DNA from: Pseudomonas serbica
GTDB taxonomy: Bacteria; Pseudomonadota; Gammaproteobacteria; Pseudomonadales; Pseudomonadaceae
Length of the DNA stretch: 64,000 nt
NCBI RefSeq assembly: GCF_028823535.1
Contig: NZ_JAQIYM010000010.1
Span: forward strand, 62,001-126,000
Reading direction: 5' to 3'
Shown here piece after piece: positions 8,488 to 17,415 of this stretch. A program made the translations under genes and the position numbers. The notes under the pieces are model-generated. The model was not told the origin of the DNA and did not search any database. It was given only the letters and a program-made list of their open reading frames with translations. How positions within the stretch are numbered: the first letter of the stretch is position 1; each line of letters opens with the position of its first letter.

Positions 8488-9438
8488 TTAAGGCTCTTCA
8501 TTAGCGATTGGCGCTAGGTGCGACAGGGCACGGGCGGCGGCGACATCCGCATTGATCGCCGTCTTAAGCGCCTCCAGAGAGGCGAAACGCTGCTCTTCAC
8601 GCAGCTTGTGGTGGAAAACCACCGTCAAACGCCGGTCATACAGATCGCCGGCAAAATCTAAAAGATGGACTTCGAGGTGGGCTTTGCCATCTCCCTGGAC
8701 CGTGGGGCGAACGCCGATATTGGCGACGCCTGGCCAGGTCTTGCCGTCGATGTCGACGTTGACCAGGTAAACCCCGGTCAGCGGCACGCGACGACGCTTG
8801 AGTTGAATGTTGGCGGTGGGCGTACCCAACTGCCGCGCCAGCTTCTGGCCGTGCAGCACGCGACCGGCGATCCGGTACGGGCGACCCAGCAGCCGCTCGG
8901 CGAGGGCAAAGTCAGCAGCGGCCAGCGCATTACGCACCTGGGTGCTGCTGACGCGAATGCCATCGAGCTCGACGGTCTGCGCCGCTTCCACGGTAAAGCC
9001 CTGCATCACGCCAGCCTGTTGCAGGAAATCGAAATCCCCTACCCGGTCACAGCCGAAACGGAAGTCGTCGCCAACTTCAAGGTGTTGCACGCCGAGCCCA
9101 TCAACCAGGATGGTATCGACAAATTCACTGGCGCTGAGCTTGCTCAGGCGCTGGTTGAAGGCCAGGCAAAGGACCCGGTCGACCCCTTCGGCGGCCAACA
9201 GCTGCAATTTGTCACGCAACCGGGCCAGACGGGCCGGTGCCGTGTCCGGGGCGAAGAATTCCCGTGGCTGCGGCTCGAAAATCACCACGCAGCTGGGCAC
9301 ACCCAACTCGAGTGCACGCTCGCGCAGCCGCGCCAGGATAGCCTGGTGACCACGGTGCACACCGTCAAAGTTGCCAATAGTGGCGACACAGCCCCGATGC
9401 TGGGGGCGCAGATTGTGGAGGCCTCGAACCAGCTGCAT
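8488..9438 (-). CDS. ribF: Bifunctional riboflavin kinase / FAD synthetase RibF
   Basis: Makes FMN from riboflavin and FAD from FMN. 316 residues from ATG 9438 (MQLVRGLHNLRPQHRGCVAT), chosen because the family starts at this MxLxRGLHNL motif; a longer reading to 9519 adds unrelated sequence. The FAD synthetase domain has GNFDGVHRGHQAILA and VSSTQVRNALA. The riboflavin kinase domain has GRVLHGQKLARQLGTPTANI and GVYLVNVDIDGKTWPGVANIG. Lies directly upstream of ileS as in other gammaproteobacteria. Confidence 0.96.
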   Translation of the reverse strand: MQLVRGLHNLRPQHRGCVATIGNFDGVHRGHQAILARLRERALELGVPSCVVIFEPQPREFFAPDTAPARLARLRDKLQLLAAEGVDRVLCLAFNQRLSKLSASEFVDTILVDGLGVQHLEVGDDFRFGCDRVGDFDFLQQAGVMQGFTVEAAQTVELDGIRVSSTQVRNALAAADFALAERLLGRPYRIAGRVLHGQKLARQLGTPTANIQLKRRRVPLTGVYLVNVDIDGKTWPGVANIGVRPTVQGDGKAHLEVHLLDFAGDLYDRRLTVVFHHKLREEQRFASLEALKTAINADVAAARALSHLAPIANEEP

Positions 9439-9567
9439 AACGCGCTTCTTGCTCATAAAGTGGTCGATTATAACCACACCCGGCGGCCGACGACAGGCAA
9501 CACCGTATCCCAAAGTCATCGAGCCGACAAAAACGCCGACTCGCCCGTGTTTATCACTGCCCCGGCC

Positions 9568-11106
9568 TCAGCCAAGCGTCCTGCGGTTGAAGTCGCGCAA
9601 CCGAAAGCCCATCAACACTAACATGCCGAAATACGCCACCACACCGGCAATCACCAAAGCGCCCAGGCGCAGGAAACGCTCAAGCATCTGGCCATCGCCC
9701 CAAGCAGGCATGAAGTGCATCCCGGCCAGCAATACCGCGGACATCACCGCGACCGCGACCACCAGCTTGGCGCCGAACTTCGCCCAGCCCGGTTGCGGCT
9801 GATACATCTGTTGCTTGCGCAGTTGATAGAAGAGCAGCCCGGCATTGAGGCAGGCCCCGGCACTGATGGCAAGCGCAAGGCCGGCATGGGCCAGCGGGCC
9901 GATCAAGAGCAAGTTGAACAACTGGGTGACCACCAGGGTAAAAATCGCAATCTTTACTGGCGTGCGGATGTTTTGTTGCGCATAAAAGCCCGGCGCCAGC
10001 ACTTTGATCACGATAATCCCGAGCAAACCGACCGAATAGGCAATCAGAGCACGCTGGGTCATGGCCGCATCATGGGCATCGAATTGACCATACTGGAACA
10101 GTGAAACCGTCAGCGGCTCGGCCAGGATTCCCAACGCCAGGGCACAAGGCAATACCAGCACGAAACACAGGCGCAGGCCCCAATCGAGGATTCGCGAATA
10201 TTCCTGGCGATCCTTGCTGGCGTAGGTCTTGGCCAGGGTCGGCAGCAAAATCGTGCCCAGGGCCACGCCCAGCACACCGGACGGCAACTCCATCAGGCGA
10301 TCGGCGTAGTACATCCAGGACACCGAGCCGGCCACCAGGAACGAGGCAAAGATGGTGTTGATGATCAGCGAGATCTGACTCACCGACACCCCGAGAATCG
10401 CTGGCAGCATCTGTTTCATCACCCGCCAGACGCCGCTGTCGCGCAGATTCAGGCGCGGCAGAACCAGCATGCCGATTTTTTTCAGATGCGGCAGCTGGTA
10501 GAGCAATTGCGCCAGACCACCCGCCAATACCGCCCATCCCAGGGCCATCACCGGGGGATCGAAGTACGGCGTCAGGAACAGCGCAAAAATGATCATGCTG
10601 ACGTTGAGCAGGGTCGGCACAAAGGCCGGCACCGAAAAGCGATTCCAGGTATTGAGGATCGCTCCAGCCAACGAAGACAGGGAAATCAGCAGGATGTAAG
10701 GAAAGGTCACGCGCAGCAGACTCGTGGTCAGCTCGAACTTTTCCGGTGTATCGGCGAAACCCGGTGCAGTCACCCAGATCACCCAAGGTGCGGCCAGGAT
10801 GCCCAACGCCGTGACAAACGCCAGCACCAGCGTCAGCAGGCCAGAAACATAGGCAATGAAGGTTCGCGTCGCCTCATCGCCCTTCTGACTCTTGTATTCG
10901 GCAAGAATCGGCACGAATGCCTGGGAAAACGCCCCCTCGGCAAAAATCCGCCGCAACAGATTGGGCAGTTTAAAGGCGATGAAGAAGGCGTCGGTCGCCA
11001 TTCCCGCACCGAATGCACGCGCAATGAGGGTGTCACGAACAAACCCCAGAATCCGGGAAAGCATCGTGATAGAGCTGACGGCGGCCAACGATTTGAGCAG
11101 ATTCAT
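9568..11106 (-). CDS. murJ: Lipid II flippase MurJ
   Basis: Flips the peptidoglycan precursor lipid II across the inner membrane. 512 residues, about fourteen hydrophobic segments, starting MNLLKSLAAVSSITMLSRIL with the family motif GFVRDTLIARAFGAG (arginine and aspartate of the central cavity) and FRRIFAEGAFSQAFVP-like sequence (LLRRIFAEGAFSQAFVPIL). Sits upstream of ribF and divergent from rpsT, the normal arrangement in Pseudomonas. Confidence 0.97.
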   Translation of the reverse strand: MNLLKSLAAVSSITMLSRILGFVRDTLIARAFGAGMATDAFFIAFKLPNLLRRIFAEGAFSQAFVPILAEYKSQKGDEATRTFIAYVSGLLTLVLAFVTALGILAAPWVIWVTAPGFADTPEKFELTTSLLRVTFPYILLISLSSLAGAILNTWNRFSVPAFVPTLLNVSMIIFALFLTPYFDPPVMALGWAVLAGGLAQLLYQLPHLKKIGMLVLPRLNLRDSGVWRVMKQMLPAILGVSVSQISLIINTIFASFLVAGSVSWMYYADRLMELPSGVLGVALGTILLPTLAKTYASKDRQEYSRILDWGLRLCFVLVLPCALALGILAEPLTVSLFQYGQFDAHDAAMTQRALIAYSVGLLGIIVIKVLAPGFYAQQNIRTPVKIAIFTLVVTQLFNLLLIGPLAHAGLALAISAGACLNAGLLFYQLRKQQMYQPQPGWAKFGAKLVVAVAVMSAVLLAGMHFMPAWGDGQMLERFLRLGALVIAGVVAYFGMLVLMGFRLRDFNRRTLG

Positions 11107-11276
11107 TGAAAGAGTTTGTGCCTGTCGATAAACAGCAGGCGAACTACGCGCCTACTTATGCGATACTCCGCGCCGCAACAGCACAGAGCCAAAGCTCGCG
11201 AGTTTACAGGTCGCACGCTGGAAAGAAATATCCAGAGGTGTAGTACCTACCACTTAGCGGAACGTCTCAACCGCCC

Positions 11277-11305
11277 TTGACAAGACCTCAACTCATCGGC
11301 ATGAT
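11277..11305 (+). promoter_or_regulatory. Sigma70-type promoter of rpsT
   Basis: TTGACA at 11277-11282, a 17-base spacer, then CATGAT at 11300-11305. The -35 is consensus and the spacing ideal. The rpsT start lies about 50 bases downstream. Confidence 0.65.
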
Positions 11306-11358
11306 TCGCGGCCTATTTTGTTTGCTATTTCCTAAAAAGTCTTTCGAGGAGCTCGACG

Positions 11359-11637
11359 GTGGCCAACTCACCTTCCGCCAAAAAACGTGCAAAACAGGCT
11401 GAGAAGCGTCGCAGCCACAACGCCAGCCTGCGTTCCATGGTTCGTACCTACATCAAGAATGTAGTTAAGGCCATCGACGCAAAAGACGCTGAAAAAGCTC
11501 AAGCTGCATACGTTCTGGCTGTGCCAGTTATCGACCGTATGGCCGATAAAGGCATCATCCACAAGAACAAGGCTGCTCGCCATAAGAGCCGCCTGAATGG
11601 CCACGTAAAGGCCCTGAACGTTGCCGCTGCTGCCTAA
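11359..11637 (+). CDS. rpsT: 30S ribosomal protein S20
   Basis: Primary-binding small-subunit ribosomal protein that contacts 16S rRNA. 92 residues, rich in Lys, Arg and Ala, starting ANSPSAKKRAKQAEKRRSHN after a GTG initiator. GAGGA sits about 8 bases upstream of the GTG. S20 genes often use a non-ATG start. It is a single-gene unit with its own promoter and terminator. Confidence 0.98.
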   Translation: MANSPSAKKRAKQAEKRRSHNASLRSMVRTYIKNVVKAIDAKDAEKAQAAYVLAVPVIDRMADKGIIHKNKAARHKSRLNGHVKALNVAAAA

Positions 11638-11654
11638 GCGACTCGTTCATTAAA

Positions 11655-11679
11655 AAGCCGACCTCAGGGTCGGTTTTTT
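11655..11679 (+). terminator. Rho-independent terminator of rpsT
   Basis: Stem CCGACC / GGGTCGG with a 3-base loop followed by six T residues, 18 bases after the rpsT stop. Confidence 0.9.
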
Positions 11680-11713
11680 ATTGCCCGCGATTTGATGGGC
11701 ACGCAAAAAAAAC

Positions 11714-11804
11714 TGTGGGAGCGGGCTTGCTCGCGAATGCGCAGCGTCAGTCGACCTCAATATTGACCGACACACTGCCTTCGCGAGCAAGCCCGCTCCC
11801 ACAG
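11714..11804. repeat. REP palindrome pair, GTGGGAGC type
   Basis: Left unit TGTGGGAGCGGGCTTGCTCG and right mirror copy CGAGCAAGCCCGCTCCCACA, separated by about 50 bases containing GTCAGTCGACC and AATATTGACCG. Lies between the convergent rpsT and creA-like genes. Confidence 0.9.
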
Positions 11805-11820
11805 TTCTGATTGTGTGAAA

Positions 11821-12285
11821 TTACTGAGCGTGAGCCCACGGCAAGATTGGAATCGCCGTCACCGCGTTCTGCGGACTGCCCTCGATCAAGCGATCGCTGT
11901 AGACCAGATACACCAGCGTATTGCGCTTCTTGTCGAGGAACCGCACCACCTGCATGGTCTTGAATACCAGGGACGTGCGCTCCTTGAACACCTCGTCGCC
12001 GTCCTTGAGCTCACCCTTGAAGCTGATGGGCCCGACCTGGCGACAGGCGATGGACGCCTCGGCGCGATCCTCGGCCAATCCAAGCCCACCCTTCACGCCA
12101 CCGGTCTTGGCCCGCGACAGGTAGCACGTCACTCCCTCGACCTTGGGATCATCAAAGGCCTCGACCACGATGCGATCATTCGGGCCGACAAACTTGAACA
12201 CCGTCGACACCTGGCCAATTTCCTCGGCCGATACCAGCAACGGCATCGCCAACAGCAACCCCAATAATCCTTTTGCCACGCGCAT
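11821..12285 (-). CDS. creA: CreA family periplasmic protein
   Basis: Secreted small protein of the CreA family, whose molecular role is not established. 154 residues with a signal peptide (MRVAKGLLGLLLAMPLLVSA|EE). Family landmarks: EIGQVSTVFKFVGPNDRI, EAFDDPKVEGVTCYLSRAKTGG (shown in part), GLAEDRAEASIACRQVGPI and VFKTMQVVRFLDKKRN. Two conserved cysteines (VTCYLS, IACRQV) could form a disulfide in the periplasm. Starts 11 bases beyond the end of proB, so it is likely read from the proB transcript. Confidence 0.88.
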   Translation of the reverse strand: MRVAKGLLGLLLAMPLLVSAEEIGQVSTVFKFVGPNDRIVVEAFDDPKVEGVTCYLSRAKTGGVKGGLGLAEDRAEASIACRQVGPISFKGELKDGDEVFKERTSLVFKTMQVVRFLDKKRNTLVYLVYSDRLIEGSPQNAVTAIPILPWAHAQ

Positions 12286-12296
12286 CAGGTATTCCT

Positions 12297-13415
12297 TCAG
12301 ACCAGGATCAGGTTATCGCGATGAACCAGTTCCGGCTCCGCCATATAACCCAAGAGACCGACAATCGCCTCAGACGACTGACCGATGATTTTTTGTGCTT
12401 CCAGCGCACTGTAGTTGGCCAGCCCACGGGCAATTTCACGACCGTCGGGCGCCACGCAGACCACCATTTCGCCGCGACGGAAGCTGCCTTGGACCAATTT
12501 GACCCCAACCGGCAGCAGGCTCTTGTTGCCCTGGGACAACGCCGTCACCGCCCCCGCATCCAGCACCAGGGTGCCACGGGTTTGCAGATGCCCGGCCAGC
12601 CATTGTTTGCGCGCCGCCAGCATGCCGCGCTCAGGCGAGAGCAAGGTGCCGATGCGCTCACCCGCCTTGAGGCGATCCAGTACACGCTCCAGGCGACCAC
12701 CGACGATGATCGTATGCGCACCGGACCGCGCCGCCAGGCGCGCCGCCCGCAGCTTGGTCTGCATGCCGCCACGCCCCAGCGCACCGCCGGTACCACCCGC
12801 CACCGCATCGAGCGCCGGATCATCGGCGCGCGCTTCGTAGATCAACTGGGCATCAGGGTTATTGCGCGGATCAGCATCAAACATGCCATCGCGATCCGTC
12901 AGGATCACCAGCAGGTCAGCCTCGACCAGATTGGCCACCAGCGCCGCAAGCGTATCGTTGTCGCCGAAACGGATTTCGTCGGTAACCACGGTGTCGTTCT
13001 CGTTGATCACCGGGATGACCTTCAACTCGACCAGCGCGCGCAAGGTGCTGCGCGCATTCAGGTAGCGCTTGCGATCAGACAGGTCATCGTGGGTGAGGAG
13101 AATCTGCGCAGTGTGCCGGCCATGCTCGGCAAAGCTCGATTCCCAGGCCTGCACCAAGCCCATCTGGCCGATTGCAGCAGCGGCCTGGAGCTCGTGCATC
13201 GCACTGGGTCGAGCAGTCCAGCCCAGACGGCTCATGCCGGCCGCCACCGCCCCGGAGGACACCAGCACCAGCTCGACACCCGCCTCATGCAAGGCCACCA
13301 TCTGTTCAACCCAGACACCCATTGCCGCGCGATCCAGGCCCTTGCCGTCCGCCGTCAGCAAAGCGCTGCCGATCTTCACGACCCAACGCTGCGCACCTGT
13401 CACCTTGCTCCGCAT
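12297..13415 (-). CDS. proB: Glutamate 5-kinase
   Basis: First step of proline synthesis: phosphorylates glutamate to gamma-glutamyl phosphate, cytosolic. 372 residues from ATG 13415 (MRSKVTGAQRWVVKIGSALL), chosen to match the family; ATG 13418 immediately upstream is equally possible. The amino acid kinase domain shows VLVSSGAVAAGMSRLGW, PVINENDTVVTDEIRFGDND (DTVVTDEIRFGDND), ILTDRDGMFDADPR and GTGGALGRGGMQTKLRAA. The C-terminal PUA domain begins near LVLDAGAVTALSQGNKSLLP. Confidence 0.97.
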   Translation of the reverse strand: MRSKVTGAQRWVVKIGSALLTADGKGLDRAAMGVWVEQMVALHEAGVELVLVSSGAVAAGMSRLGWTARPSAMHELQAAAAIGQMGLVQAWESSFAEHGRHTAQILLTHDDLSDRKRYLNARSTLRALVELKVIPVINENDTVVTDEIRFGDNDTLAALVANLVEADLLVILTDRDGMFDADPRNNPDAQLIYEARADDPALDAVAGGTGGALGRGGMQTKLRAARLAARSGAHTIIVGGRLERVLDRLKAGERIGTLLSPERGMLAARKQWLAGHLQTRGTLVLDAGAVTALSQGNKSLLPVGVKLVQGSFRRGEMVVCVAPDGREIARGLANYSALEAQKIIGQSSEAIVGLLGYMAEPELVHRDNLILV

Positions 13416-13512
13416 CATCTTCAACCTTAGCTTGAGGGCAGCGCGACCTGGCACTGCCCATGACGTTATTCGTGGTTATTCGTGACCAACGATCGATTTC
13501 CAGATACTAAAA

Positions 13513-13537
13513 CGCCGCTCGATTGAGCGGCGCTTAA
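13513..13537 (-). terminator. Rho-independent terminator after obg
   Basis: On the minus strand, an 8-base perfect stem CGCCGCTC / GAGCGGCG with a 4-base loop followed by TTTT, just beyond the obg stop codon. It would separate obg from proB. Confidence 0.8.
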
Positions 13538-13552
13538 GTCTATCGCAACGAA

Positions 13553-14776
13553 TCAGTCACGCACGTAAATGATTTCTGGACCGTCTTCGTCATCCACATC
13601 TTCTTCATCCCAATCATCGTCACCGATGTCGTGGACCGACTTCACGCCGCTGCGACGCAGTGCACGCTGATCGTCCAGCGCCTGCAACTGGGCACGGGCT
13701 TCATCCTCGATACGCTGATCGAGGTCAGCCAACTCTTCCTTGTAGGCCGGGTCGTTAGCCAGTCGATCAGCACGATCTTCCAGGTAACGCATGATGTCAT
13801 GACACAGGCGTTCGGTGTTCTGCTTGGCGATGGCCGAGATCACATAGACTGGACCGGTCCACTCGAGGCGATCGACGATTTCCTTGACGCGCTCGTCGTG
13901 CTCTTCCTCGAGGATCTGGTCGCACTTGTTCAGGATCAACCAACGATCGCGCTCAGCCAGGGACGGGCTGAACTTGGTCAGCTCGTTGACGATGACTTCG
14001 GCAGCGTCCGGAGCACTGGTATCGTCCAGCGGGGCCATGTCGACGAGGTGCAGCAGCAGGCGGGTACGCGACAAGTGCTTGAGGAAGCGAATCCCCAGGC
14101 CGGCACCGTCGGAAGCGCCTTCGATCAACCCCGGAATGTCCGCAACCACGAAGCTTTTCCAGCGATCGACACTGACCACACCCAGGTTCGGCACCAGGGT
14201 GGTGAACGGATAATCGGCGACTTTCGGCTTGGCGGCCGAGACCGAACGAATGAAGGTGCTTTTACCCGCATTCGGCAAGCCCAGCAGACCCACGTCGGCC
14301 AGCACTTTCATTTCCAGCTTGAGGTCACGCTGCTCGCCCGGCTTGCCCGGCGTGGTCTGGCGTGGCGCACGATTGGTACTGGATTTGAAACGAGTGTTAC
14401 CCAGACCGTGCCAGCCACCATGAGCCACCAGCAGTTTCTGGCCAGCCTTGGTCAGGTCGCCAATCACTTCCTGGGTGGCAGAGTCGATCACTGTGGTACC
14501 AACCGGCACACGCAGGATCAGATCCTCACCCTTCTTGCCGGTGCAGTCGGTGCTGCCGCCGTTGGAGCCACGCTCGGCATCGAAGTGCCGGGTGTAACGG
14601 TAGTCGACCAGGGTGTTGAGGTTCTCGTCGGCCATCATATAGATGGAACCGCCATCACCACCATCACCGCCGTTAGGACCACCGTTTTCGATGAATTTTT
14701 CGCGACGGAAGCTCATGCAACCGTTGCCGCCGTCACCGGCTTTTACTCGAATCGATACTTCATCAACAAACTTCAT
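13553..14776 (-). CDS. obg: GTPase Obg/CgtA
   Basis: Essential ribosome-associated GTPase acting in 50S assembly and stress responses. 407 residues from ATG 14776 (MKFVDEVSIRVKAGDGGNGC). The glycine-rich Obg fold spans residues 1-158 (GGPNGGDGGDGG). The G domain has GLPNAGKST, DIPGLIEGASDGAGLG and NKCDQI. The C-terminal tail is very acidic (DDDWDEEDVDDEDGPE). An upstream ATG at 14815 would add 13 unrelated residues. Follows rpmA in the conserved rplU-rpmA-obg order. Confidence 0.97.
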   Translation of the reverse strand: MKFVDEVSIRVKAGDGGNGCMSFRREKFIENGGPNGGDGGDGGSIYMMADENLNTLVDYRYTRHFDAERGSNGGSTDCTGKKGEDLILRVPVGTTVIDSATQEVIGDLTKAGQKLLVAHGGWHGLGNTRFKSSTNRAPRQTTPGKPGEQRDLKLEMKVLADVGLLGLPNAGKSTFIRSVSAAKPKVADYPFTTLVPNLGVVSVDRWKSFVVADIPGLIEGASDGAGLGIRFLKHLSRTRLLLHLVDMAPLDDTSAPDAAEVIVNELTKFSPSLAERDRWLILNKCDQILEEEHDERVKEIVDRLEWTGPVYVISAIAKQNTERLCHDIMRYLEDRADRLANDPAYKEELADLDQRIEDEARAQLQALDDQRALRRSGVKSVHDIGDDDWDEEDVDDEDGPEIIYVRD

Positions 14777-14931
14777 AACAAACGCCTCTCGCCATACGGA
14801 CGAGCCGAAAAACAATCAAGACATAAGACTCTTGCAAAAATGAGCGCAGCGACCCCAAACCACGATACCTACATCGTACGCCGACAGCCCATACAAACAG
14901 CTTTGCAAGAGACTCACCCCACAAACGAAAA

Positions 14932-14957
14932 AGCCCCGTCGCGAGACAGGGCTTTTC
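14932..14957 (-). terminator. Rho-independent terminator after rpmA
   Basis: On the minus strand AAGCCCTGTC / GACGGGGCTT form a stem with a 4-base loop followed by TTTT. Positioned 15 bases past the rpmA stop, in the 195-base gap before obg, so obg would be read by partial readthrough or from its own promoter. Confidence 0.85.
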
Positions 14958-14971
14958 CAGCGATCGCGCAA

Positions 14972-15229
14972 TTAAGCCGCGACTACGCTCACGTAACGAC
15001 GACCGAAGGCGCCTTTTACTTCGAACTTGATCACGCCTTCGACTTTAGCGAAGAGAGTGTGATCTTTACCCATGCCAACGCCGTAGCCAGCGTGGAATTG
15101 GGTGCCGCGCTGACGCACGATGATGTTGCCTGCTTTGATAGCCTGGCCGCCATACATCTTCACGCCAAGGCGTTTGGCTTCTGAGTCGCGACCGTTACGG
15201 GTACTACCACCAGCTTTTTTGTGTGCCAT
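14972..15229 (-). CDS. rpmA: 50S ribosomal protein L27
   Basis: Large-subunit protein whose N-terminus reaches the peptidyl transferase centre. 85 residues starting MAHKKAGGSTRNGRDSEAKR, with GVKMYGGQAIKAGNIIVRQRG and FHAGYGVGMGKDHTLFA. Lies 35 bases downstream of rplU in the same transcript. Confidence 0.98.
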   Translation of the reverse strand: MAHKKAGGSTRNGRDSEAKRLGVKMYGGQAIKAGNIIVRQRGTQFHAGYGVGMGKDHTLFAKVEGVIKFEVKGAFGRRYVSVVAA

Positions 15230-15264
15230 GAGTTCAATTCTCCTAGTGAGGAATTAGGCTGTAA

Positions 15265-15579
15265 TTAAGCCTGAATACCGGTGATTTTGATCTCGGTGTA
15301 CCACTGGCGGTGGCCCATACGCTTCATGTGGTGCTTACGGCGACGGAACTTGATGATGCGGACTTTATCGTGACGACCTTGGGAGATCACTTCAGCCACA
15401 ACGGTAGCGCCAGCAACAACTGGAGCGCCGATATTCACGTCGTCGCCATTGGCAACCAACAGAACGCGATCAAAGGTAACGGATTCGCCGGTAGCGATTT
15501 CCAGTTTTTCGATCTTCAGGTATTCACCTGGGGCGACTTTGTACTGCTTGCCGCCAGTAACGATTACTGCATAAGACAT
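15265..15579 (-). CDS. rplU: 50S ribosomal protein L21
   Basis: Large-subunit ribosomal protein. 104 residues starting MSYAVIVTGGKQYKVAPGEY and containing RRRKHHMKRMGHRQWYTEIK, the rRNA-binding C-terminal segment. I chose ATG 15579 because it gives the exact family N-terminus; the longer open frame to 15795 runs through the promoter. GGAGAAATACC lies just upstream as the ribosome site. Confidence 0.98.
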   Translation of the reverse strand: MSYAVIVTGGKQYKVAPGEYLKIEKLEIATGESVTFDRVLLVANGDDVNIGAPVVAGATVVAEVISQGRHDKVRIIKFRRRKHHMKRMGHRQWYTEIKITGIQA

Positions 15580-15710
15580 GGTATTTCTCCGATAATCCTG
15601 CTCACCCAGCTCTTTATAAGAAGAGGTATTGGCTGGCATGGCTGCATGGGGCTGGAGGCCCACTTGCAATTGCGTAAGGCAGGTGCTGCCCAGGAAGTTC
15701 AGGGTGCGCG

Positions 15711-15739
15711 ATTGTACGCAAGGCACGAGCGCCTTGCAA
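15711..15739 (-). promoter_or_regulatory. Sigma70-type promoter of rplU-rpmA
   Basis: Read on the minus strand: -35 TTGCAA (15739-15734), exactly 17 bases, then -10 TACAAT (15716-15711). A 7-base inverted repeat (GCAAGGC / GCCTTGC, 15718-15737) fills the spacer. This leaves a leader of about 125 bases before rplU. Confidence 0.75.
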
Positions 15740-15757
15740 TAGGCCGTCCATCGCGCC

Positions 15758-15786
15758 TTGACACCTGCAGGCGTGGGTCCTAGCAT
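15758..15786 (+). promoter_or_regulatory. Sigma70-type promoter of ispB
   Basis: Consensus -35 TTGACA (15758-15763), 17-base spacer, -10 TAGCAT (15781-15786), placed 33 bases before the ispB ATG. It is back-to-back with the rplU promoter, the two -35 boxes being 18 bases apart. Confidence 0.75.
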
Positions 15787-15818
15787 GCCGCGCAACCCTT
15801 CTGGAGCAACTGTCGCTG

Positions 15819-16787
15819 ATGCAACCCCAAGCTTTCTACCGCGCGGTGGCGGACGATTTTAGCGCCGTCGACGGCATCATCAAGAAGCAGCTGACTTCCC
15901 GAGTGCCGCTGGTATCGAAAATCGGCGATTACATTACCTCGGCCGGCGGTAAACGCCTGCGTCCATTGTTAGTGCTGCTGTGTGGCAAGGCCCTTGGCCG
16001 TGAAGGCGACGACCTGCGCCTGTTGGCCGCGACCATCGAATTCCTGCACACCGCCACCCTGCTGCATGACGACGTGGTCGACATGTCCGGCATGCGCCGT
16101 GGCCGCTCGACCGCCAATGCCATGTGGGGCAATGCGCCGAGCGTGCTGGTGGGCGACTTCCTGTATTCGCGTTCCTTCGAAATGATGGTCGAGCTGGGCT
16201 CCATGCCGGTGATGAAGATCCTTTCGCAAGCCACGCGCATCATCGCCGAAGGCGAGGTATTGCAGCTGTCGAAGGTCCGCGACGCCAGCACCACCGAAGA
16301 AACCTACATGGAAGTCATCCGCGGCAAGACCGCGATGCTCTTCGAGGCCTCGACCCACAGTGCGGCCGCCCTGGCCGGTGCGACGCCTGAGCAGTGCGAA
16401 GCGTTGCGCACCTTCGGTGACCATCTGGGGGTGGCCTTCCAACTGGTCGACGACCTGCTGGACTACAAAGGCGATGCCGAGACCCTGGGCAAGAACGTCG
16501 GTGACGACCTGGCCGAAGGCAAGCCGACCCTGCCGCTGATCTACACCATGCGCGAAGGTACGTCGGAGCAGGCTGCACTGGTGCGCAAGGCAATCCAGAA
16601 AGGCGGCATTGAGGACCTGGAGAACATCCGCGAAGCCGTGGAAGCCTCCGGCTCGCTGGAATACACCGCGCAACTGGCCCGTGATTACGTGGCCCGTGCG
16701 ATCAAATGCCTCGATGCGCTGCCTGCCAGCGAGTATCGCGATGCATTGGTCGAACTCAGCGAGTTCGCAGTAGCCCGCACCCACTGA
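15819..16787 (+). CDS. ispB: All-trans polyprenyl diphosphate synthase (ubiquinone side chain)
   Basis: Makes the long prenyl side chain of ubiquinone (nonaprenyl in Pseudomonas, by knowledge of the genus) by adding IPP units to FPP. 322 residues. First aspartate-rich motif LLHDDVVDMSGMRRG, second FQLVDDLLDYKGDAETLGKN, and GGKRLRPLLVLL near residue 45. All catalytic motifs are intact. Divergent from rplU-rpmA, as in most gammaproteobacteria. Confidence 0.95.
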   Translation: MQPQAFYRAVADDFSAVDGIIKKQLTSRVPLVSKIGDYITSAGGKRLRPLLVLLCGKALGREGDDLRLLAATIEFLHTATLLHDDVVDMSGMRRGRSTANAMWGNAPSVLVGDFLYSRSFEMMVELGSMPVMKILSQATRIIAEGEVLQLSKVRDASTTEETYMEVIRGKTAMLFEASTHSAAALAGATPEQCEALRTFGDHLGVAFQLVDDLLDYKGDAETLGKNVGDDLAEGKPTLPLIYTMREGTSEQAALVRKAIQKGGIEDLENIREAVEASGSLEYTAQLARDYVARAIKCLDALPASEYRDALVELSEFAVARTH

Positions 16788-16801
16788 CAACGAACTTCCC
16801 C

Positions 16802-16830
16802 TGTGGGAGCGGGCTTGCTCGCTCCCACAG
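16802..16830. repeat. Single compact REP hairpin, GTGGGAGC type
   Basis: TGTGGGAGC and GCTCCCACA pair around GGGCTTGCTC, as if the two units of a REP pair had collapsed into one. It lies 14 bases after ispB and could serve as a transcript end. Confidence 0.75.
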
Positions 16831-16911
16831 GTTTGTCAGCACCACGCCCTCTCCCGCCTAAAACCCTATATAATGTGCGCTTTTAGCGATCCTGAATCCA
16901 AAGGAGCCTTA

Positions 16912-17253
16912 GTGAGCACGTTGCCACCCTGCCCGAAATGCAATTCCGAATACACCTACGAAGACGGCGCCCAACTGATCTGCCCCGAGTGCGCCCACGA
17001 ATGGTCCGCCAGCGGTGAAGCCGAAACCGTGGCCGATGACGCAGTGAAAAAGGATTCGGTCGGCAATGTCCTGCAGGACGGTGACACCATCACCGTGATC
17101 AAGGATCTCAAGGTCAAGGGCACGTCGCTGGTGGTCAAGGTCGGCACCAAGGTCAAGAACATCCGCCTGTGCGATGGCGATCACGACATCGACTGCAAGA
17201 TCGACGGCATCGGCCCGATGAAGCTCAAATCCGAATTCGTCAGAAAAGTCTGA
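16912..17253 (+). CDS. yjdM: Zinc-ribbon protein YjdM (PhnA-like)
   Basis: Small cytosolic protein of the YjdM/PhnA family. It was once linked to alkylphosphonate use by its place near phn genes in E. coli, but its function is not established. 113 residues. N-terminal zinc ribbon CPKCNSEYTYEDG...CPEC (four cysteines), then a KOW-like beta domain (VLQDGDTITVIKDLKVKG). I chose GTG 16912 because AAGGAG lies 5 bases upstream and the family starts at this point; ATG 16873 overlaps a TATAAT-like element. Confidence 0.9.
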   Translation: MSTLPPCPKCNSEYTYEDGAQLICPECAHEWSASGEAETVADDAVKKDSVGNVLQDGDTITVIKDLKVKGTSLVVKVGTKVKNIRLCDGDHDIDCKIDGIGPMKLKSEFVRKV

Positions 17254-17415
17254 TTCAGCTGTATGCCAGCCCACGCCTTGTCGCGGGCTGGCGCTACACC
17301 CTACCCCGCCTCCCCGGACACCTCCCCGCAATAGCCAAACGCCAGCCGTTTTGACCTTACGCAATCTTTACCCTGAAAAAAGCCCAAAGCGGTCATAGGC
17401 CCTTGCTATTTATTT

